Source: Piscirickettsiaceae bacterium (GTDB lineage Bacteria; Pseudomonadota; Gammaproteobacteria; Methylococcales; Cycloclasticaceae). Taken from it: a stretch of 6,095 bases of DNA. Position numbers and translations under genes: made by a program. The stretch's first letter is position 1, and every line of letters begins with the position of its first letter. The stretch covers positions 1 to 6,095 of the forward strand of contig NVSW01000023.1 of assembly GCA_002401365.1 (NCBI GenBank). Direction: 5' to 3'. This document shows positions 4,579-6,095 of this stretch, piece after piece. The notes below the pieces were generated by a model that searched no databases, had not been told where the DNA came from, and saw only the letters and a program-made list of their open reading frames with translations.

Positions 4579-6095
4579 CGCTGCTCAGCCGAATGATCCT
4601 TGGCTAATACAAGATAAAAAGCAGGCACAATATATAAGGTGAAGAGGGTGCCGATACCTAAGCCTGTGGCAACCACTAAACCAATATCAAAACGGCTCAC
4701 AGCCCCCGGCCCAGACGCGAACAGTAACGGTAGCATGGCAACGATCATGGAGGTGGTCGTCATTAGAATCGGCCTTAAGCGGACAGATGCTGCCTTTTCC
4801 ACGGCCTCTCTTAGGGGTAGTTTTTCTGTTATTTGCAATTGATTGGCAAACTCTACAATGAGAATACCATTTTTTGCGACAAGTCCAATTAATGTAATTA
4901 GCCCAACTTGGGTGTAAATATTAATAGTGGCAGCGCCCAGCATTAGAAATGCCATCGCGCTGGCGAGAGACAACGGTACAGAGACTAATATAATCAGTGG
5001 GTCACGCCAGCTTTCGAATTGTGCAGCGAGAACCAAATAAATAATTAATAGTGACATAAAGAAGGTTAATACCAAGGCACTACCTTGTTGTTTGTATTGT
5101 CTTGAACTCCCGGTGTAGTCCCATTTAAAACTTTTTGGAAAAGAGTTTTTTGCTTCCTCTTCAAGGTAGCTTAGGCCAGTGCCTAAGGTGATGCCTGGGC
5201 GCAAGATTCCTTCGATGCTGAGGCTATTTAGTTGTTGAAACTGGGTGCGTTTGCTTGGCTCAACTTGATTGGATATTGTTACAATCGAACTCAGTGGAAC
5301 TTGCTGGCCGCTTGCTGTTTGTAGGTAAATGTTGTCCAGTTTTTCTATGCTGGATCTGTCGTTATCTGCTACCTGTGGGATGACCTTATAGCTACGCCCC
5401 TGCATACTAAATCGGTTTACGTAACCTTCGCCAAAATAGCCAGATAAGTTGCGACCAATTTCTTCCATGCTGATCCCAAGAACAGCGGCTCTATCTTTAT
5501 CTATGACTAGGTTTATTTTGGGCCGGTCAAATTCAACGCTTTTTTGTAGGAAAATGAAGTTGCCACTTTGCATTGCTTTGCCAATAAGTTCTCCTGCAAC
5601 ATCGCTTAATTCTGCATAACCAGCATCAGAAAGAATAACGAATTGAACCGGTAGTCCACCTCCAGCACCAGGCAATCCAGGGCGCTGTACCACCGCTATT
5701 CTCAGTCCAGTTATGCTAGCAAGTTTTTGCTGTAATTCAGGCTTTACGTCCATCTGCGTGCGTTCTCGATCTGCAGAGTCAGACATTTTAAAGCCTGCCA
5801 GCATTTTATTACTTTCACCGCCAAAGCCGAGCAATACGAAACTATGATCATGCTCTGGAATGTCACGGAAAATAGCAATAATTTTTTCAGTTTGCTTTTT
5901 GAGGAAATCCAGCGTTGCCGTTTGCGGCGCGGCGCCTAAGGCAATGAGGAAGCCACGATCTTCTGTTGGTGCTAATTCTTTTTTCGATAGCATGTACATG
6001 GGGTATAGGCTTAAAAGTACAACCAATGAAAAGGCGATGGCAATAGAGGGTGTGGATAGTAAAGGGTGTAAGGTGTTTTTGTACCTTTGTGTAAG
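4575..6095 (-). CDS. RND (HAE1) multidrug efflux permease, C-terminal half (runs off right edge)
   Basis: An inner-membrane proton-driven pump subunit that normally works as a trimer with a periplasmic adaptor and an outer-membrane channel, expelling drugs, detergents or similar compounds. The frame is open to base 6095, giving 506 residues, about half of the usual 1,030-1,050; the missing part is the N-terminal half. Residues below are numbered within this fragment. The segment near 15-36 is the TM7-equivalent; a large periplasmic loop follows (about 42-335, including GGLPVQFVI). TM8-12 lie at about 339-360, 365-386, 391-417, 442-461 and 471-498. Family hallmarks are AAQFESWRDPL, GLVAKNGILIVEFAN and RLRPILMTT. 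Lys408, Arg439 and Thr446 correspond to the proton-relay residues Lys940, Arg971 and Thr978 of AcrB. Substrate and exact subfamily cannot be assigned. It is convergent with the anti-sigma gene, sharing CTAG at the stops. No intrinsic terminator is seen after it. Confidence 0.95.
   Translation of the reverse strand, partial: LTQRYKNTLHPLLSTPSIAIAFSLVVLLSLYPMYMLSKKELAPTEDRGFLIALGAAPQTATLDFLKKQTEKIIAIFRDIPEHDHSFVLLGFGGESNKMLAGFKMSDSADRERTQMDVKPELQQKLASITGLRIAVVQRPGLPGAGGGLPVQFVILSDAGYAELSDVAGELIGKAMQSGNFIFLQKSVEFDRPKINLVIDKDRAAVLGISMEEIGRNLSGYFGEGYVNRFSMQGRSYKVIPQVADNDRSSIEKLDNIYLQTASGQQVPLSSIVTISNQVEPSKRTQFQQLNSLSIEGILRPGITLGTGLSYLEEEAKNSFPKSFKWDYTGSSRQYKQQGSALVLTFFMSLLIIYLVLAAQFESWRDPLIILVSVPLSLASAMAFLMLGAATINIYTQVGLITLIGLVAKNGILIVEFANQLQITEKLPLREAVEKAASVRLRPILMTTTSMIVAMLPLLFASGPGAVSRFDIGLVVATGLGIGTLFTLYIVPAFYLVLAKDHSAEQR

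Noticed and set aside
4571..4590. Hairpin GGCT...AGCC around the convergent stops as a bidirectional terminator
   Set aside because: The stem is short and interrupted, and neither strand has a T-run after it.
4639..4842. Plus-strand open frame of 67 codons
   Set aside because: It is antisense to the conserved TM10-12 region of the RND permease.
6051..6059. TGTGGATAG, an 8 of 9 match to a DnaA box
   Set aside because: It is an isolated near-match inside the permease coding sequence, consistent with chance.

Overview
The window looks like chromosomal DNA of a gammaproteobacterium, probably a marine or aquatic one with a slightly AT-rich genome. This rests on three things. The adjacent priA and argS genes, read in the same direction, recall the pseudomonad order priA-argS. 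The ArgS N-terminus is of the Pseudomonas-like type (VEFVSANPTGPLHVGHGR). The ECF sigma factor and its long anti-sigma partner resemble a pair I associate with marine gammaproteobacteria. The genus cannot be read from the sequence.

Left part (1-2728, minus strand): priA, the replication-restart primosome helicase, is complete. It is followed after a 105-base gap by the first 140 codons of argS, arginyl-tRNA synthetase, which runs off the left edge. A plausible sigma70-type promoter for argS lies in the gap.

Middle (2729-3367): a 639-base gap without a convincing gene, between two divergently transcribed units (priA leftward, a sigma factor rightward). It is the most unusual stretch of the window. 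It holds a perfect inverted pair of consensus DnaA boxes just behind the likely priA promoter, a tract of about 14% GC rich in small inverted repeats (2911-2980), and a third consensus DnaA box at 3032-3040. This may be DnaA control of priA, a DnaA-titrating locus, or an origin-like element.

Right part (3368-6095): an ECF sigma factor and its membrane-anchored zinc-type anti-sigma factor overlap by 4 bases on the plus strand and are probably translationally coupled. Together they should form a transmembrane stress-sensing switch. Convergent to them on the minus strand is the C-terminal half of an RND (HAE1-type) efflux permease, which runs off the right edge. The stop codons of the anti-sigma and permease genes share one CTAG palindrome, so no intergenic space remains between them.

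The coding genes belong to known families. I see no transposon, CRISPR array, tRNA, rRNA or phage gene. The best candidate for something undescribed is the DnaA-box and AT-rich region between priA and the sigma operon. The signal sensed by the anti-sigma factor is a second open question.
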